A stretch of DNA of 64,000 nucleotides. It comes from Chaetorhynchus papuensis. Its lineage: Eukaryota; Chordata; Aves; Passeriformes; Rhipiduridae. Shown here piece by piece: positions 61,136 through 64,000 of this stretch. Made by a program: the position numbers and the translations under genes. Position 1 is the first letter of the stretch, and the number at the start of each line of letters is the position of its first letter. The DNA lies in the NCBI GenBank assembly GCA_013396525.1, contig VWYX01001327.1, positions 68,033 to 132,032 on the forward strand, given 5' to 3'. Under the pieces are notes generated by a model. That model searched no databases. It worked only from the letters and a program-made list of their open reading frames with translations, and was not told the origin of the DNA.

Positions 61136-64000
61136 AGAATATCAAACAAAGGAATACTGGAATCCTGCCATTAGTTTTGGTTATTTCCAACTCAAATGTT
61201 TGCCAACATGGTTTCCAAGTGTATTTTCTGCTTTGGGTAAATATGTTTATATGAAATGTGTTATCATATCCTAGAAAAGTCCTCAGTAGCTGGAAGGTAA
61301 GAACCAATTGGATACATCAAATTTACAACCATGCAGATTCCTTTTCTCCGAGAACAGCCACTCCTGATTTTCTGTCACACGGGGTCACTCAACAGTGTTT
61401 CATCCAGGATCTTTCATTACTGAATTATGTCACCTGCATGCTGCCCATACAAACTGGACAGAGTGCACTAAATGGGATGTTCACATTTTCTGATTGTAGG
61501 GATCTAACACACCTTCTCTGAATTTTCACCAAAATTGATTCTATTTCTTCCATTCACCGCCTAGGTGATGCAGGCTCAGTAAGGTAACATCACCGCCAGG
61601 CTGACCTGAGTGCTACCACCAAAAGGGGAGACACCACACCTGCCACTGCCCTGTCTGCATACTTCCTTTTCCTCTCTTGCTTCTTTCCTCACATTTATTT
61701 TGGCTTGGCTGCTACTGCTTTAACCTCCTAAATGGGCTTGTGTCAAGGGTGTTCTAAATCATACTTATTTGACATGGCTAATACGCCTGAATTACTATGG
61801 CAAGGCCTTTCCCAGCCTTATAATCTGAGGCATGTAGTACAAAATGTGGTTTCATATAAATCTCATATTTCTATCTGGAGGGCAACAAAATGGCCAGGAG
61901 CCATGGCTTCCCCTGTGCCATGCCTTCCTTACCTTGCATCTTCTAAAGCAAAGAGCAGAAAGATGCTTTAGAGGATGTTTAACCCACAAGCTAACAGCTT
62001 GCTCTGCCACCCCTCCACCATCTGCTGCCAATCAGGGGAGCTTGTTCAAGAAGCAAGAACAGCCTCCAAGAGCTTTTCCTCATACCTCTACATGGAACGG
62101 TTTTTCTCACCCAGAGTGAAAGCAAAAAGACAAAGTGATAAATCTTGCAGCTGCCTTGCCATGTCCCTTCTCAGTCCTCATTCTCTGCCTTCCAACAGCT
62201 ACAGGCTATAAACAAGAATCTGGACAACTTTATTCCACTTTAATTCTCAGGGTGGCCAAACCCAGGGCTGTGGTGTTGCAGCCTAGTAAGATATGTAAGG
62301 AATGAAATAAAAATCCTCAGAGGAACTATTTCAGGATTTGTAGTTCCAGTAAGATTCTTAGTATTTGTGTTTAATTATTTTACAATGCCTTTAAAATCTG
62401 GAGATAATTTGAGCTTTCTGCTTATTCTGTAGAAGGTATAATAAACATCTCTCTAAAGCCCACTAAACACTTGCCCCTTATTGTTCTCTTTATTTTTATG
62501 CATGCATTCAATTTCATAGCAACAATAAAGCTGTCCCAGGCTCTAATCTTTCATATCTTGGGTGGTAGTTCAGACATTTTGGCCACAGTGCCTTACTGAC
62601 TGCACTCTCCCCAGGAACTGTACTGCAACTGTCAAGAAACTCATTATTTTTAATTTATTTAATTCTAAAAGAGTCAAAATATGGACTTCAAACTTTATTC
62701 CGGATAGGTCTTATAAAAACTGAAGCACACAGGCAAACTCAGTGAAATTAACATCACAGATGTGCTCCTATATCAGCTTCAAAGTTGAGTAAATTCTCTG
62801 GCAACAGAGCTGCTCCTAGATTGCAGCAAAACGAAGATGAGGAGTATGCTTGCAGACCAACAGCTTAATGGGAAGCTCAAAGTTCTACACAACTATACAG
62901 TGAGACAGAGGACTCATATTCTACACAGCTGCTATTTGAGGAGAACTCCCAGTTTTAGAGAAGGATATGACAAGATCTGAAACAAACCCCTTCTCATGTC
63001 ATCACTGTTTGATTCACAACGTTCTCTTCCGCAGGCAGCACTGTGTTCCAGCAGAGATCTTTTTATCTAACCTGTAGGTTCCTGGAAAACTCTGATTTGG
63101 TGACAGATGTCTTTCTGCCTTTGGCAACAGGATTATTCATTAGTGCTCAAGCATAAAGGTAATGTTGGCAAAAAAAGAAACAACTCAAATGAACCATCGC
63201 ATTTGGAATTTCTACAAGAGGTCATACCCTTGTCCTTCAACGGTACCCATCAAGAAAACTACATATTGACTCAATATCTTGATACACTTAGCTAAAGAAA
63301 TATAATTTCTGGGTTTTTTCCTTTCTTCTTCTCCTCATTCTCTTCTCTTCTTAATATGGTTCCTAAATTTCAGGCACTACTGACCAAGGTAGTGGCCACA
63401 CACACTATAAAAATGACCAGATTCACCTTTTCTGCTGTTATTGTCTACAGACACACATAATCAACCTGCATTTTTAGAGAAAAAGAGTGATTTTGGTAAC
63501 AAGCAGAAGAACCCAACCATATGAAAAACATTCAGCAATCAAACAAAGTAGAGAAATCACTAGTCAATTTTTTTTAAAGAGTGGGTAAAGGTTGTTTCTA
63601 CTATTAATCTAGCTTGTTTTTGTCTACAAAAAATGGTTTTATAAAAAATGGCAGCCAGACAGATGACAGTGCTCACAACATTATTCTTTCCTTGGAAAGC
63701 TCTGAGGATCAATTGGATATGTGTCACTGCATGCTTAATTCATGAAGCAAGCTGACCCATTATACTTGGATAAAATAAAATAAGATGTTTAGCACTAGTT
63801 GAATATAGGAAGAAAACCAGATATACTTACTATAACTCAAATTAATTCCAATGTGAGAACTTATCAGTTACCACCATGGTTACTTGACAACCCATTTTCA
63901 AACCAGAGTAGCCTTTATTTCAGTCACACAGAACTGAGGGCAAGGACTCTAGTATCTTCCAAGGAAAGGACAGAAACAGGTTCCATCCAGCTCAGCCTTT

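Larger units (their letters stand above)
55730..64000 (-). other. KIF26B upstream intron, partial
   Basis: This is intron 5' of the N-terminal arm exon. Its acceptor AG is at 55731-55730 (cccacag) and its donor lies beyond 64000. I looked for the preceding exon (Cys-rich region and Ser-rich stretch of KIF26B) and saw no convincing coding segment. It carries a perfect hairpin (58327-58366), a T-rich tract (60405-60434) and a solo LTR (60532-61130). Positions 61136-64000 show nothing recognisable apart from AT-rich sequence. Confidence 0.78.

Noticed and set aside
55730..64000. Search for the preceding KIF26B exon and a promoter
   Set aside because: No coding segment matching the N-terminal region and no CpG island typical of a vertebrate promoter was found.

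Overview
The window is vertebrate, almost certainly avian, nuclear DNA. It is AT-rich and intron-dominated with short, cleanly spliced coding exons. It contains a CR1 LINE 3' fragment and long terminal repeats (LTRs) of a type I know from bird genomes. I see no bacterial-style operons, no CRISPR array, and no rRNA or tRNA gene. The bird assignment is inference from the repeats; the passerine-like look of the LTRs is a weaker inference.

One protein-coding gene is supported: the minus-strand gene for the unconventional kinesin KIF26B. Transcription runs from high to low coordinates. Six consecutive internal coding exons lie at 55546-55729, 13051-13257, 11589-11682, 9228-9490, 6359-6542 and 2347-2506. 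Every junction is in frame with GT donors and AG acceptors. The exons total 1092 bp and give 363 complete codons (called segment residues 1-363 below). They encode the end of the N-terminal arm and most of the degenerate motor domain: beta-1, a non-canonical P-loop (GHAKLGKS), the switch I region (RNSH), switch II (DLGSC) and helix 4. The start codon, the N-terminal exons, the end of the motor domain and the long C-terminal tail all lie outside the window.

Layout: 1-13257 holds five motor exons separated by introns of 1.4-3.9 kb. From 13258 to 55545 is a single 42.3-kb intron separating the N-terminal arm from the motor. It holds a CR1 fragment (15786-15902), an old LTR (21193-21732), a possible second LTR type (about 22240-22560), an LTR fragment with a foldback (32465-32556), a roughly 105-bp inverted repeat pair (41260-41363 / 41826-41930), and a CpG-dense patch (45120-45225). 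The N-terminal-arm exon is at 55546-55729. From 55730 to 64000 is upstream intron containing a perfect 16-bp-stem hairpin (58327-58366) and a nearly intact solo LTR with a 5-bp target duplication (60532-61130).

I found no new multi-gene system. The more notable signals are a proline in an otherwise conserved serine position of the motor's helix-4 motif, a weak donor splitting the P-loop codon, two same-family LTRs antisense to the gene, the inverted repeat pair, and the perfect hairpin. The many other open frames of 60-155 codons show no family resemblance and are treated as chance.
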